Assembly: GCA_934045075.1 (NCBI GenBank)
Contig: OW203726.1
Coordinates: forward strand, 22,879,488-22,943,487
Reading direction: 5' to 3'
DNA: 64,000 nucleotides
From: Yponomeuta sedellus
Taxonomy: Eukaryota; Arthropoda; Insecta; Lepidoptera; Yponomeutidae
Below the pieces are notes generated by a model, which worked only from the letters and a program-made list of their open reading frames with translations, was not told the origin of the DNA and did no database searches. Below are positions 9,750 to 21,369 of this stretch, one piece after another. Made by a program: the position numbers and the translations under genes. Every line of letters begins with the position of its first letter. The stretch's first letter is position 1.

Positions 9750-10800
9750 GGAGGTAATTTTATTCATGCAGAAATCGTGTTCAATAAGCAACGTTTTATC
9801 TTTCATATTGAATGATTCCGGAACCTTTTCACGGTCCTACATTTCATCCTGAGGGCATCATATCCTAAGCCCTTATCAATAAAATCAGTCGTATGATACG
9901 ACCTTACCTTTTGGGACCCCTACGGGCAAAAGCAAAGTAAACAGAGGGCCAGTTCTGCCATCACAAGAAGAAAGGTCTTAACTTCCGTTAATACTAAAAT
10001 TGAGTTTGGTACCCACAAATGTGGAATAAGCAAGAAAATATCTACCTTTTTGTCTTTTCTTTTATTATTATTATTCTTTATTTTATTATTATACTTTATT
10101 TGAAAATCCAACAGCACAAAATAACAAAATATTTGCAATCAATTATTGTGACGATAAAACCAAAACTAGATTTCACTATACAATATCAAGCAGTGGAGAA
10201 AATTAAATATTAATATGTTTTAATTGGGAAGTGGACGGGGCTTAAGACACTGAAACTTATGCACGTAAAAGTTGAGAAAAACGCGAAGTACATTTTAGGA
10301 ATCATTTAATCCATCTTTTTTATCGTTCGGAATTTACATTGTCCCATTTTTTTAAAATTAGACATAAAAAAAAGCTGTAAAAGAAGTAAAACTTATAAAA
10401 GGTTGATTGGCCGGTAGCAACAGACACCTTACCATAAAAAGGCGTAATTTCATCATTTAATCATATATGTTTATAATGAAAAGGTGTTATTTGTTTCTGA
10501 GGACTTTCATTATTAGTAAAACCGTTTTACTTCTATCAATGATGATACGTTTTGTATTTTAAAGGTTAAACGGTTTGCATTTTATTGCTCAACTTGTATT
10601 TTACTTCTACGAAAGGTCATAATTTTATCTTTTTCGTCGTTTTATATAAGTATGTCCAGTGCATTTTTTGTTTCAATCCAATAGAAAAAGGCGTAATTAC
10701 CATGTTACGACTTTAACAGATACCTACTCTTATATAGATATATGACTTTTCTCTCTCGATCTCTCTGTCTAGCCTATTACATAGCCACTTCTCTATCTTC
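9750..10800. other. AT-rich low-complexity stretch
   Basis: TTATTATTATTCTTTATTTT runs near 10060-10100 and many homopolymers. Overlapping ORFs here are composition artefacts. Confidence 0.5.
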
Positions 10801-10813
10801 TTCTTTGATTTCT

Positions 10814-11060
10814 TTAATCCTCCGTGGATTCTAGGATTGAGTCAAGGACTTTGCATTTATCTCTGTTCATGGCTAGGGAAGGTAGATCTGACCAAGTTAT
10901 TCCCTTCTTTTTCATCCCAAGGAAAGCGAGAGTTTTCTACGTTACCACATCTTGAGGGTGGGTTTGACTGAAAACACGCCGGTGGCTCACAACAATCTGG
11001 AAGTCTAAGCCAGATGTGGAAGAGATTCGTTTCCGCTTCCTTATAACGCCAAAAACCCAG
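10814..11060 (-). pseudogene. Possible LINE C-terminal fragment
   Basis: A minus-strand frame ending at 10814 reads KKKGITWSDLPSLAMNRDKC, resembling the 'TW..L..LA.DR..WR' tail of non-LTR polyproteins. An upstream frame (FRKRKRISSTSGLDFQIVVS) is interrupted by a stop. Weak evidence. Confidence 0.35.
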
Positions 11061-11403
11061 TCCAATGCCTCATCGAGTAAATAATTGTAAATATTTTTTA
11101 TTTTTGTAAATATTTTATTTTATTTATTTATCAATACACTTGCCATATTATCCTAATACACATATTTCACAAATATAATTTACGCACAAATTAAGTCTAT
11201 AGGATTGTAACGTCGGTGTCTGTACTAGTATATAAAACTGTATGACAGACACCAGCGCCTTCCACCCGCTAGATGTAGCTGCTTAAATTACGTATATTCC
11301 AGTTTGATTTATGAAACAATATAATTGTCGTGTCTACGTTACAACACAAATAATAACTATAAACAATCAAAGTTAACCTAAGAGCAGAAAAACAATAACG
11401 AAC

Positions 11404-14350
11404 CTATTTAATGGATGTTAGGAGTTGCTCTGTACAATCATATGACAATTTCTGCAACCAGTCCTTGATTACTACCTTACACTTTGCCAGGTTGAGTGAA
11501 TATATGTTGTTTTGTCTATGTGTTTTATTATAAAGTAAAGAGCTTATTACATTATAGTGCCGTGCGGCCAAAGCGGTTCTATGTGATACGACTTTGCAAA
11601 TCAGGTCTGATCGTCGTTTACGTGTTGTCAAAGTGGGGTCGAACGGAAGATTTAAATCTTTTCGTAGGACTACTTTGAGAATGTATAGTTGTCGTACCGT
11701 AAGGACTTGACACTCATTGTAGAGTGATATTGTGGGGTAACGAAACGGTTTTTTTGTCAGAGTTTTTAGGACAGCTCTTTGGGCCCTTTCTAATCGTATT
11801 AAATTTGTTTTAAATGTACCGCCCCAGGCTGCAATACAGTACGTGAGTAGGGACTGAGCTAGGGCAAGATAAACCGTCTTCATAGTACGTGAGTCAAGTG
11901 AGGATCTGAGACTTTTGAAAGTGAAAATAAGTTTCCTTGTCTTGGATGTTAATTCATTTACATGCTTGTGCCAACTCATCGTACTATCGATATGCACACC
12001 TAGATACCTCATATCACTAGTGCGCTGCACAGATAGACAATCGCAGCTTAAAAGAATCCTAGGGGTATTGCATTTGTGAGCTGTAATGTTAAAATGCTTA
12101 GGTTGGGAGGATAACGTGGGAGAGAAAGTTACGTATTTAGTTTTGTCCAGATTTAACGTCAGTAAGTTATCAGATAACCAGTCCATCACTGAATTCAGCG
12201 TTTGTTCTGCTGTTGCACGTGCTTGATCCCAGGTTTTACCGTTAACAAGAATAGCCGTATCATCGGCATAGGTAAAGATTTGGCAATTTGGGAGAGCAAG
12301 CTGGCAGAGGCTATTTATATATATTAAGAACAACGTTGGCCCCAATACGCTGCCCTGTGGGACGCCAAAAACTGTCGGCTCATCGTCGCTAATGTAAGCA
12401 TCGATCTTGACTCGTTGGGTTCGGTCTGTGAGGTAGTCGTTGAATATATTCAAAGCAATGCCTCTTATACCAATAGCTTCCATCTTGTTTATGAGGAGGG
12501 GGACAGAGACAGTGTCAAACGCTTTTGATAGGTCTAGAAAAATGCCAACAACTTTGTTTTTCCTATCTAGATTGTTTACCACTGAAGTTGTGAGCTCGAG
12601 TACCGCATCTTCGGTTGAGATACCTTTTCTAAATCCAAATTGGTTTGGGGCAAGGATTTTGAATTTCTCAAGATATTCAGTAAGTCTCTTATTCAGTACT
12701 TTTTCTAGCACTTTAGAAAGAGTAGTAAGGACTGATATAGGCCTATAATTGTTGACACTGTCTCTGTCAACACTCTTATAGATCGGATGGACTAGGGCCC
12801 TTTTGAAAACTTGTGGGAAGATACCACTTTCAAGACATTGATTGCATAGGTGAGTAAGGACTGGAATGAGAGAAATTCGTGCTAGTTTAAGAACTTTTGA
12901 TGGAATAAGATCCCACCCAACAGCACATTCATTTCGTAATCCTAGAATAATAGATTCAATTTCTAAGTTCGTGACTTCAAAGAGGGCCATCGAATTAGGG
13001 CTTAGATCATTAGTATTGGCTATTTGGCTTTTTGATAAGCTTTGCTTTTCAGTTTTGGTGTTAATATCCTTTATTTTATCTGCTAAATTCTTTCCCACGT
13101 TAACGAAAAATTTGTTTACCGCCTGTACGGCACTGTTTGGGTCATTTGAAATTTTGAGTAATTCTTTACTGTGTGAGGCAGTTTTATTAATGTTTGCAAT
13201 TGTTTTAATGATATCCCAGGTTTTTTTGGAATTGTTCTTGACCTTATCAAGTTGTTTTTGGTTGTAAATTTGCTTGCACCTTTTTAAAAGATTGTTACAA
13301 TAGTTCCTGTACTTGGTATAAGTCAGTTTCAATATCATATTTTCAGGAGATTTTTTTGAGTTTTTGTGTAGTCGATCTCGGTTTCGTATGCATTTAAGGA
13401 GGCCTGGTGTAATCCATTCTTTGATGATTCTTTTCCTGCGTGGTATTTTAACTGTTCTAGAATGTTTGACTATGGTGGTTGAGATTGTGGTCACCAAAAG
13501 CTCGGCAGCCTTATTTGCGTCAGAAGTAGTGAATATTTGAGGGTAGTCAGTATTTTTCAGATCAGAAACTACAGATGGATAGTCAATGCGAACAGTAGTA
13601 TCCCTAGGCTTCACATTGCAAGACGCGGTTTCAACGCAGAAGAGTACAGGAGCATGATCGGTCAATAGAGTGTCAAAAACAATGGTGGTCGATTTTTTAT
13701 TCGTCTTTAGCATTACGTGATCAAGACATGTGTTTTCACGCGTAGCGATTAAATGGGCAGGCAAGAAGCCATGAAAAGCAGTTATATTTAAGTAGTCATC
13801 TGCATTGGAATCAGCAATGTGTGGCATGATGTTTATATTTATGTCGCCAATTACGGCAACGGTACTGAATTGTGACAGTGATGTTAGAAGTTGATCAAGA
13901 CTTGATAGAAATGGTTCAAGTTTTTTATATGACGGTGAGCGATACACTGCCACTACAGCGGTCTGCGTGCCACATCTGACGACAAGGCAGTTAGCATCAC
14001 AAAATTGCGGTTGCTCTATTGTACAGTGTAAATCGCTTCTTGTGTATATGAGCACACCGTCATTTTGATTCATGTAGTTAGGATTTATGATACACAAATT
14101 GATCGAGTTGTGGAATTTGGACTGCCTTGCTTAACCAACATTCAGTCAAAATTATGATATCGCATTCCGTTTCAATGCGATGTAATAGTACAGTTAGCTT
14201 GTCGAAATTACAGGTGATACTCCGTATATTTGTGTGCAAAATCTTAAGGCTTTTAGTGTTAGAGACATACTGAATGCATTCCTCGGGAGAACATACTAAT
14301 GACTTCGAGACCTCAATAGTTTGAATGCTATTTAGAAGTTCTCTATCCAT
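11404..14350 (-). pseudogene. LINE ORF2: endonuclease and reverse transcriptase
   Basis: Starts MDRELLNSIQTIEV at 14350. The apurinic-type endonuclease begins LKILHTNIRS and has LTECWLS. The frame ends at 14078 and the protein continues one frame over from 14097 (NYMNQNDGVLIYTR), so there is a 1-nt frameshift near 14080-14097. In the 897-codon downstream part: VAVYRSPS, GDININI (about residue 83), TDHAPVLFC (about 146), then reverse transcriptase with NNYRPISVLT, FLDLSKAFDTV (about 519), GVPQGSVLGPTLFLIYINSL and YADDTAILV (about 610), then RYLGVHIDSTMSWHKHV. The C-terminus ends LTSIK. The enzyme nicks target DNA and primes cDNA synthesis there. Catalytic Asp residues of the polymerase are kept. 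The motifs fit the CR1/Jockey superfamily; the exact clade is not settled. Confidence 0.93.
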
Positions 14351-14622
14351 ATTGCATTAAAGAAATCGATGTTACATTCAGATGAACCGAGGTAACCCTA
14401 TAATAACCAAAGAAAATAATAATTCTGTGGCTCATTACTTGTTTTGTTTTGTTTGAGTTTGTGTTCGTGGCTGTGTGGGGGATACTAATTTGTATTTGTG
14501 TGATTATGTTATTTTGTTCTTTCGATGTAGACAGACGATTTTTAGGCAAAGCGTTGGTGCTTAAGACTAAGAGAAGCAGGCAATAATTAAAGAAGTTTTG
14601 CATGCAGACAACTGGATTCGAA

Positions 14623-15519
14623 TTACCGCGGAACCAAGCTTTTGAGGTCGTTTTCATGGAGAATGCGAACAGCAGGGGCTCCTTCCTTCTTGCGCATGTG
14701 AATCCTTCCATGTGCCGTCCAACAAAAGGCGTAATTATTGGTTTTGGAGAAGTCTCTCGCGAGAAAAAATAGGCGCTTCATCTTGGAAGTTAGGCTCTCC
14801 AAAACGAAGATCGGTTTAGCTGGACCATCAAGACGTAAAGTTGCTGTGCTGAGTCTATTATCTCTGTGTGACTTGTTGTAGTTTTTTACGCTTGACAGAT
14901 AGCTTTCTTTTGTGATCACGCTGGTGAATTCCACAATTATTGGGTTGTTGGCCTCGGATTTGCCTTTTACCCGGAAGATGTCTCGTATGTTTGACATTTG
15001 AACGTCCACGTTTACGGCCTTTCCAGCATCAATTATTAGTTTTGACAGTTCTTCTTTCGATTCCACTTTTTAGGCTGGTATATTTCGTATCTCGATACTA
15101 GAAGACTTTTGCCCTCGTTCCAGGGTATCAATTTTCTCCTCTAATGTTTGTATGTATGCTAAATTAGCATTTCGTTCTCTATCTAGTTGATTAAACCTAG
15201 CCTTTAGTTCATCGTATTGTTCTGAGATAAATTTAGTTGACGCCTCAATTTCCGCATTTTGTTTCTTTATGTCGTTGATTGAAGTTTGTAGGATTGCATA
15301 TTTTTTATCTTGAGCCTTTGCGAAGTCAGCAAACATTGTTTTCATTTCCGCCACGAAAGTACCGATACTATCGTCATTTAACTCTTCATGTTTACGCTTT
15401 TGCCTTAGCATTAAGGTCTCCCCTGTATTCATTGCCTTACATAGATTGGGTTCCGAGCCACTGGTCATTATCATCGGAGACGATGGAGTTGTTGGCGGAG
15501 AGCGCTGCATTTTCGGCAT
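14623..15519 (-). pseudogene. LINE ORF1, coiled coil plus Baculo_FP-like domain
   Basis: ATG at 15519 (MPKMQRSPPTTPSSP). The frame runs to TAA at 15072-15070 (..IEIRNIPA), then continues in the same frame (KVESKEELSKLI) to TAA at 14623. The N-terminal third is Ser/Pro-rich. The middle is a coiled coil (FISEQYDELKARFNQLDRER). The C-terminal part (IRDIFRVKGKSEANNPIIVE; TATLRLDGPAKPIFVLESLT) resembles the FP/ORF1 RNA-binding family found in insect LINEs. ORF1 proteins bind the element's RNA. The single stop makes this copy defective unless read through. A 272-bp gap separates it from ORF2. Confidence 0.85.
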
Positions 15520-15546
15520 AATTAGATACACAACAAAAAGTGGTTG

Positions 15547-15615
15547 ACTTAGCTGAGTTTCGAACTTGGATCGCCCTCACGAGGGTGAGAGCAGCTACCG
15601 CTACGCCACGGTGAC
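15547..15615 (-). promoter_or_regulatory. tRNA-like segment just upstream of LINE ORF1
   Basis: On the minus strand: GTGGCGTAGCGGTAGCTGCT (fits a Pol III A box) and AAGTTCGAAACTC (fits a B box) about 34 nt apart, ending about 28 nt before the ORF1 ATG. It may be the LINE's own 5' promoter region or a captured SINE head. Confidence 0.5.
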
Positions 15616-15639
15616 TTATGAGATGCATTTGAAATTAGC

Positions 15640-16490
15640 CCTTTGTATGCAGCGCACAGGCAATAGTCAGGCCAGTGGAGGTTAGCGAAGAATGTTTGTC
15701 TCACACCATCTATTTCACTCACCCTAATGAACGTCGTTACTCGGGCTCTTTGGAAGTCATGGGTGCCTAGTACTTTACTGTGTAAAGTGTTGTTTTCTTG
15801 ATAGTCCAGGGCGTTCCCACGGGATTATTTTTCTTCTCGCTCGTTATCCAATATGGCCGCTGTCGTATATGGAAACTTTCAAAAGAAGAAACAGGACAGA
15901 CTGTTTAGTGCTACGAAGTAGACAAATTATTTTCTACAAATCACGGTTTAATATTAAAATATTCAACTTGAAACACGACTGTATTCAATCAGTGCGCGAG
16001 AGAGAGGGGGACTACTTAAGTATGGTTGTTTCTTTAGATTTCTCGAAAACAAACGGGTCAGAAAATATACACAATTTGACATTTACTTAATTTTCAATCT
16101 AGAAATAGGCGGTAAGCGCACCATCCGCACCAAGCATAGAGTGCATCAATATTTACGTTTAATTGGCTTATATTGACTCAATAATAGCTTTACTTTATCG
16201 GCGACTTTACAATAAAACATTAAGGAGGATATGCAATTCTATGTAAACTTAAACCCTTTCCATATTAGTTCCCACCATGAATTGAACCTTATCACTTTGA
16301 AATAGGGCGCAAAACCAATGAAATATTTAAGCTAGCTTTGTCTGTTAAAGAGTTAACAATTTCAACCAGTTTAATATCTATTTTGCACTTCTATGGAGTC
16401 AAAGAGTTTTTTGTTCATTTTTTCTCCAAAATGATATTATTATAGATTTTGAAATGAACACCTAGTTTAACCTATGAAGCCTTTGTAAAT
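15640..16490. other. Unassigned spacer
   Basis: No supported gene; ORFs here (15869-16090) have no recognisable domain. Confidence 0.4.
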
Positions 16491-16499
16491 GTTACATAC

Positions 16500-16810
16500 A
16501 TACAAACCCTGTATCCCGAAAGGGTAGGCAGAGACCAGGGACTGCAACTTGCCACGAGCCTGACAGATCATCTCCGCTTCAGCAACGTGCATAAGTCGTT
16601 GCATGCACGCAATCCGGCTTCGGGTACTTTTTATCTTCCCCTTTGCTAATACATGCCCTATGTGGTCGATGTATGTACGTCTGGGACGTCCCTTACCAGC
16701 CCTTCACTCGCATTCGCAATATATATTTGTTTCGGCAATCTTTCTTCCTTCATCCTCTCCACATTCCCAAACTAACGCAACATTCCTTTCTAAATTCTAG
16801 TCACTACATC
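16500..16810 (-). pseudogene. RTE-type LINE C-terminal relic
   Basis: Reverse complement of GTATCCCGAAAGGGTAGGCA and following bases gives the same RTE tail as 46130-46455 (GKGRPRRTYIDQ-type), with frame breaks. The microsatellite-like TATG tail is short (TACATACATAC at 16495). Confidence 0.75.
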
Positions 16811-17004
16811 CTCTTTCAGTCCACAACGTCCTCTAATCAGACTATTCACACATATACACACATACTTCTCATGTTGTTTCATATGTATTGTCCTTTTTAA
16901 TATTTCGTATGGAATAAAGTAATATTAACTAATTAATCGTTCATTAAGTTGCAATTTCTGTGCTACGTTGAATAAAATATTTTTGAATATGAAAAAAGGT
17001 ACTG

Positions 17005-17160
17005 AAGATAAGATAAGAATATTCTTTATTGTACACCAGAGCACATATTATATATAAAACATGTAAAGATACAAAGTACAATTGGCGGCCTTATAGTCAA
17101 AAGCAATTTCTTCTTGACGACCTTATGATGGAAAGTTGCTAAGGGAAATAAGAGACGACG
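17005..17160 (-). mobile_element. L3 tail (LINE-like 3' end)
   Basis: Plus strand reads AGATAAGATAAGAATATTCT, TTATTGTACACCAGAGCACA, then AATTGGCGGCCTTATAG. The repeated AAGAT is the 3' tail. At least ten copies lie in the window; this looks like the 3' UTR of a 5'-truncated LINE. Confidence 0.65.
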
Positions 17161-17431
17161 AGACTTAATAAATAACAATAAGCCTACACAAACAGTTCCA
17201 TATATATTTATGATAAACCTACATAAAAACGTTATAATAACAATCTACGCGATAAGAAAATAGAGACAATATTGTGTACCTACCTATATGGATACATATG
17301 GAAAAGACAAAATGAAAAAGAGAATGCACAAATACTAACTTTAGTATATGTCTTTTTCCAACTAAGCAAAAAGAGTCACAGAAAAGTTGTTCCGTACTCT
17401 GTGTTCATCTCGAATGTTGCTTAGTGTTTAT

Positions 17432-17599
17432 ATTATATTCTTTTTAATGCACTAACCCGTGCTAAGGGCAATTTTTAAAAACCTATTTAGAGGTTAAAAA
17501 TTCCACCCATGCCGGGACTCGAAACCGCAACCGTGCGACCTCTGGCACGGTTAGCTCTGGCTAACCGTGCCAGAGGTCGCACGGTTAGCCAGACAAATA
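17432..17599 (-). mobile_element. Foldback tRNA-SINE with rearranged head
   Basis: Flanked by TGTTTATA (17424-17431 and 17600-17607). Tail TTTTTAATGCACTAACCCGT at the left, antisense tRNA-like B box (CCGGGACTCGAAACCG). The head is replaced by a perfect 27-bp hairpin (17528-17554 with 17559-17585). Confidence 0.75.
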
Positions 17600-17984
17600 A
17601 TGTTTATACTGTCCGAAACTCGAAATAATGTTTTATGTGCTTTAGTATATAAGTGTAAGGCATCCGCTGAAAATTAGCGGAGACCTTTTTGGTACATATA
17701 CGTAATAAGTTTTATGTGAAGTTTATCTTGTAATAATTAGTAATTTAGTTTATTGTAATTTTGCTGTAAGTAGGCATTCAGTTCTCTTTACATATAACCT
17801 TTTTCTTGTTCATATAACACACTTGTTATAAGATACTATTTATGTAAGTATATGTAGATATTTATTTACAGTAAGTATGATTTATGTAAGTTTACTATTA
17901 GGTACGTATACGTACTTTTGTCTATTAATATTCATTATATGCACCGACTACCCGTATCTATTTCTCCTCGGCCTGCCTGGAAGA
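17600..17984. other. Unassigned AT-rich spacer
   Basis: Nothing recognised. Confidence 0.4.
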
Positions 17985-18046
17985 ATTGTATTTGATCTTT
18001 TGTATCTGCCGTTTCTGTAACTATTTTTCCGGTATACAATAAAGAA
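17985..18046 (+). mobile_element. L3 tail fragment
   Basis: GTATACAATAAAGAATATTC followed by TTC repeats that merge with the tail of the next element. Confidence 0.55.
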
Positions 18047-18320
18047 TATTCTTCTTCTTCTTCAGGCTATATTAGTCCACTGCTGGACATAGCCCTCCCC
18101 TAATGAGCGCCATAGCGTGTTGTGTTGTGCCATCATTGGGGGGTAATGCCCATAATCCTCACGCTGGGCATGCGGGTTGGGGATCGCAGTTTGGTGGAAT
18201 TGTACTGCAGGGGGCGCTGCTGCCCACTCCCCAGTTTGTGTCCCTTAGTCGCCTTTTACGACACCGGCGGGAAGAATTTGGGTTGGTGCTATTCTCTAAG
18301 CCGACACCACACAGCCACAC
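18047..18320 (-). mobile_element. GCAG-SINE copy
   Basis: Minus strand ends GTCCAGCAGTGGACTAATAT AGCCTGAAG and a (GAA)n tail. Upstream it carries GTCGTAAAAGGCGACTAAGG and the GC-rich middle. Overlapping 80-codon ORFs recur in other copies by shared sequence only. Confidence 0.75.
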
Positions 18321-18379
18321 AGCAAATAGGCACAAGCACCATGCGGTTAGTTAATGCACCGCCCTCCTAACTATATAAC

Positions 18380-19244
18380 TGCACGATGCTTGTGGGATTT
18401 TTGGCGGAATTTAGCAAAGTAATTTTCACAATTCAATAACTTAATATACTTAGAAGTACCCTATAGAGGAGAGATGTGTCATCCATAATCTAATGCCATT
18501 TTACATGTCTCTTTCTATTTTGTAGCAAGTGATTTAGATCCTTAACGGATAAGGATCTTAAGGACGTTAAGGATCTAAAAAGAATATTCTTACCTTATCT
18601 TAATTAATTTTATGTGCCAATTCTATTTATTCTATTCTAAACTTGCCGAGACAGATAAAACGAAGTTGAAGTTGATCTTCTGCATATACAAGGTAGATTT
18701 TTTCGTGTTCTGAAGCTTGAATTGTTGACATAGTTTTCAGACATGGACAATGCGGGCAATATTGGACATTCCTGTCACGAAATGTGAAATTGGCTATCTA
18801 TGGTCCCGACTTGACCCTGAATCACAATTATTTTTCGCTCCGCTGATAGATATTACTCCCCATTGTTGAATGGAATTTGTATGGGATAGATTCTTTATTG
18901 TATGTGCACCAGAAATTAAATAAGAGACGGGATTTTTGTATGTTTGTTTTCGCAAGATAACAACAACTTTTTTCAATCAATCCATCCAGCCTACATTATA
19001 TAGCTCTCTTCCACCGCCAATCTCGTCCACTGCTTAGTTAAGTACCTAATACTTAAGTACGGTTGTTCCTTTCAGTTGTTTCCAATAATTATAGCTATTA
19101 TCAAGTTGTAACACATACTTTAGCACAGTTTGAGAGCTAGCAAATAACGTTGTTGTACCTACATTTCTTTTTGTTGCTGATCAAAGTTAATGAAAACTGC
19201 AAAACAAGTAATTTTATTTAAAGAAGCTTAATAAAACTGGTTTT
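18380..19244. other. Unassigned spacer
   Basis: Includes a short inverted repeat (GATCCTTAAC near 18537 with GTTAAGGATC near 18567). No gene supported. Confidence 0.4.
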
Positions 19245-19415
19245 TTTAGTAGCCTATATGCGACCCACTGTAGGGCACAGGCGCCCTCTGAGATGGGCTT
19301 AATCACCTCGCTTACCCACCGCGAATTGGTAATTTCCAAGCTCTGAGATATTATGTGAACACCTTAGACATTTAGGTTTCACGATGTCTTCCTTCACAGT
19401 TCGCTCAAGGTATTG
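19245..19415 (-). mobile_element. SINE-Z 3' fragment
   Basis: GACCCACTGTAGGGCACAGG and body sequence to GATGTCTTCCTTCACAGTTC, where a 5S-SINE abuts. Confidence 0.7.
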
Positions 19416-19715
19416 CGGGGCCAAGTCCGGGTTGGTGGAGGGTTGCAAGACAGTGGCGGGCCTTACTGTTGGAAGTTATCAAGCCGCCCACAAGGCCTCT
19501 GACATGACTTAACGACTTCCATTACATGACAGCCGGCACCCACGGCTTAACGTGCCTTGCGAAGCAAGGAAGCGCTCGGAAAAAGCCACTAGCAGTAGTA
19601 ACGGGACGGTCACCCAACCCGCACCTGACCGCGCCTGTTGTTGCTTAACTCGAGTGATTGATTCCAATCACACGGTTCGACTAGGCCACGACCGCTTGAC
19701 TAGGCCACGAGCGTT
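19416..19715 (-). mobile_element. 5S-SINE lacking its 3' end
   Basis: Full 5S-like head on the minus strand (GTTAAGCAACAACAGGCGCG; GTGCGGGTTGGGTGACCGTC) but the terminal CCCCAGCAGTGGGG region is absent. Most other partial copies lose the opposite end. Confidence 0.8.
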
Positions 19716-20029
19716 TCTCTGTGGCGTGAAATAATTATATTTCTTATTCCTCTTCGTACCTGGCTAACCGATTGTAAAAATTGTGTGACACGTGGCCGGT
19801 AAAAGGTGACGAAATCCCAAGAATTTGCCAGCGAACCCTTACAGGGGCAGAAAAAAGGGAATCCAAATAACGATCGCCGTCCACGCTCATTGGCGTGAAA
19901 ATGGCAAACTGTTGATGCGGGAAATCGGCCCGAGTATAGAATTGCCGAGAAAAATTTGAAATCAGCCGCGCGGAAACGCTCGGGACCTTTAAAAATACCT
20001 GAATATACGGAATTCGGCTGCGGTTGCAA

Positions 20030-20130
20030 CGGTGCAAACCTCTTTACACGTTTTTTTTTATATTTCTTTAATTCTGTCTATCATTTTCAAAATTTAAAAT
20101 TACGGCACTCATTTTTGAGATTTCCTTGAC
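20030..20130 (+). repeat. Dispersed repeat, pair with 35040-35160
   Basis: GGTGCAAACCTCTTTACA, ATTCTGTCTATCATTTTC and TTTTTGAGATTTCC recur in reverse complement at 35040-35160. Family unknown. The GC-richer 19740-20030 stretch beside it has only chance ORFs. Confidence 0.65.
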
Positions 20131-20237
20131 GTTTTGGCGCATTTATATTATATAGCAATCAGACCCGATGAGACAAAATAAATTGTACTTTACCTGTCTA
20201 TTCCGTTTTTTACCAAGTTTTCTGTTTATATTAAAAA

Positions 20238-20320
20238 CTAGGTGACCCAGCGAACTTCGTACCGCCTAACAGTAGATTCTTTAATTTTTTTCATTTTTCT
20301 CTCCGTAAGAACCTCAGATC
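20238..20320 (-). repeat. Second copy of AGCTAGT-ended repeat terminus
   Basis: GTGACCCAGCGAACTTCGTA CCGCCTAACAGTAGATTC matches 95-180 closely. Confidence 0.55.
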
Positions 20321-20329
20321 ATAGAAAGA

Positions 20330-21365
20330 AGGAAATATGCCTTGCGCGAAATAAGTCCGGTACCGCTGTCGCCACTTTTAAAGATGTGTACGTTTTCATT
20401 ACATGCACAATGTTGTAAAATAATATAAGGTTCACGCACACGTCTGTCCAGTCATCTACTAGCGTTCTAATCTTCTAATTGGTTCGCACACTATGAAAAA
20501 CAATTGTACGAATACACTCGTACACGTAAACAACAGCGTCGGTGAACTCCTTAGGGATGGAACACTTGTATCAAAAAATACATTTATCGATAAAATTATG
20601 CAATGAGAGGTTCTTCATTTATAAACAATACACTTCGTGTAGGGGTGATACAAAATGAGCATACAATCAAAACATGTTAAATTTACAAAACATGTTAAAC
20701 TGTTTTCATACGGATTTCAATCGTTTATTACATTTTTAAAATTTTCCGACTTTTCGGTACTTTTTCAGGTGCCGTGCCCCAGCAGTGGGGACGATTATGA
20801 TAGCGATAGTGTAATATATTTTTTTAATGAGGTAAAATAAAATGGAGTTGAAAATAAAAGAAGAAAAATCCTCACAAACGGTATAATAAAAAAAACCAAT
20901 GAGGGTTACAAATAAAAACTGGGCCTGAGGGGCCGCGTCCCTTAAATGTGCTTTACACTTTATCACCTTATTTTAACAACCTTAAAAGGTACATCTTATG
21001 TAATAGTACATGTTATGTTATACTAAATTCAAAAAAGTCCCACTTAGGAGGTAACGCTTCAGTTAAAGTTTTATTGTAGAAAGGTTAAAGAACATCCTAC
21101 CGAAACGTGGAAACCTGCGTTTCGGTTATCATAAATTTTATTTAAAGTGCCGCAAAACAAAAAAAGTAACTTTACGGAACCCGCAAGCAGACCGGAGAGC
21201 TCAGGCCTGTCCGCTTGTCCTGGGTTCCAGGGTATAAATAAAACCCAGAGATAATAAAAAGGCGCCCTGCTGGTGTCTTCCTGAAAGGCAGAGACGACAA
21301 AATTGTACACTCCCACTTAAAGGGAATAAATGGGTAAACTAAAACGGGAATAAGTTAACTGATCT
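20330..21365. other. Mostly unassigned; 5S-SINE scrap at 20768-20795
   Basis: GTGCCGTGCCCCAGCAGTGG is a 5S-SINE 3' scrap. At 21100-21125 a small hairpin CCGAAACG..CGTTTCGG. The 21225-21260 stretch (GGGTATAAATAAAACCCAGA) looks like a TATA-type promoter, possibly of a retroelement, but no LTR pair was found. Confidence 0.35.
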
Positions 21366-21369
21366 AACA

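Larger units (their letters stand above)
11085..15625 (-). mobile_element. Nearly complete CR1/Jockey-type LINE
   Basis: About 4.5 kb. In transcript order: 5' region with a tRNA-like segment, ORF1 (one stop), ORF2 (one frameshift), a 3' UTR of about 300 bp and a 3' end rich in AAATAAATAAAATAAAATAT. No TSD was identified, so both ends are approximate. Only two visible lesions imply a fairly young insertion. Confidence 0.85.

Noticed and set aside
12440..13267. Plus-strand ORFs of 102 and 133 codons
   Set aside because: Antisense shadows of the LINE reverse transcriptase.
18103..18370. Overlapping 80-codon ORFs, repeated at 38452, 57174 and 60550
   Set aside because: Same GCAG-SINE sequence in several places and frames; similarity is due to the repeat.
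21220..21320. LTR retrotransposon promoter (TATAAATAAAACCC)
   Set aside because: No second LTR, primer-binding site or gag/pol remnant found.
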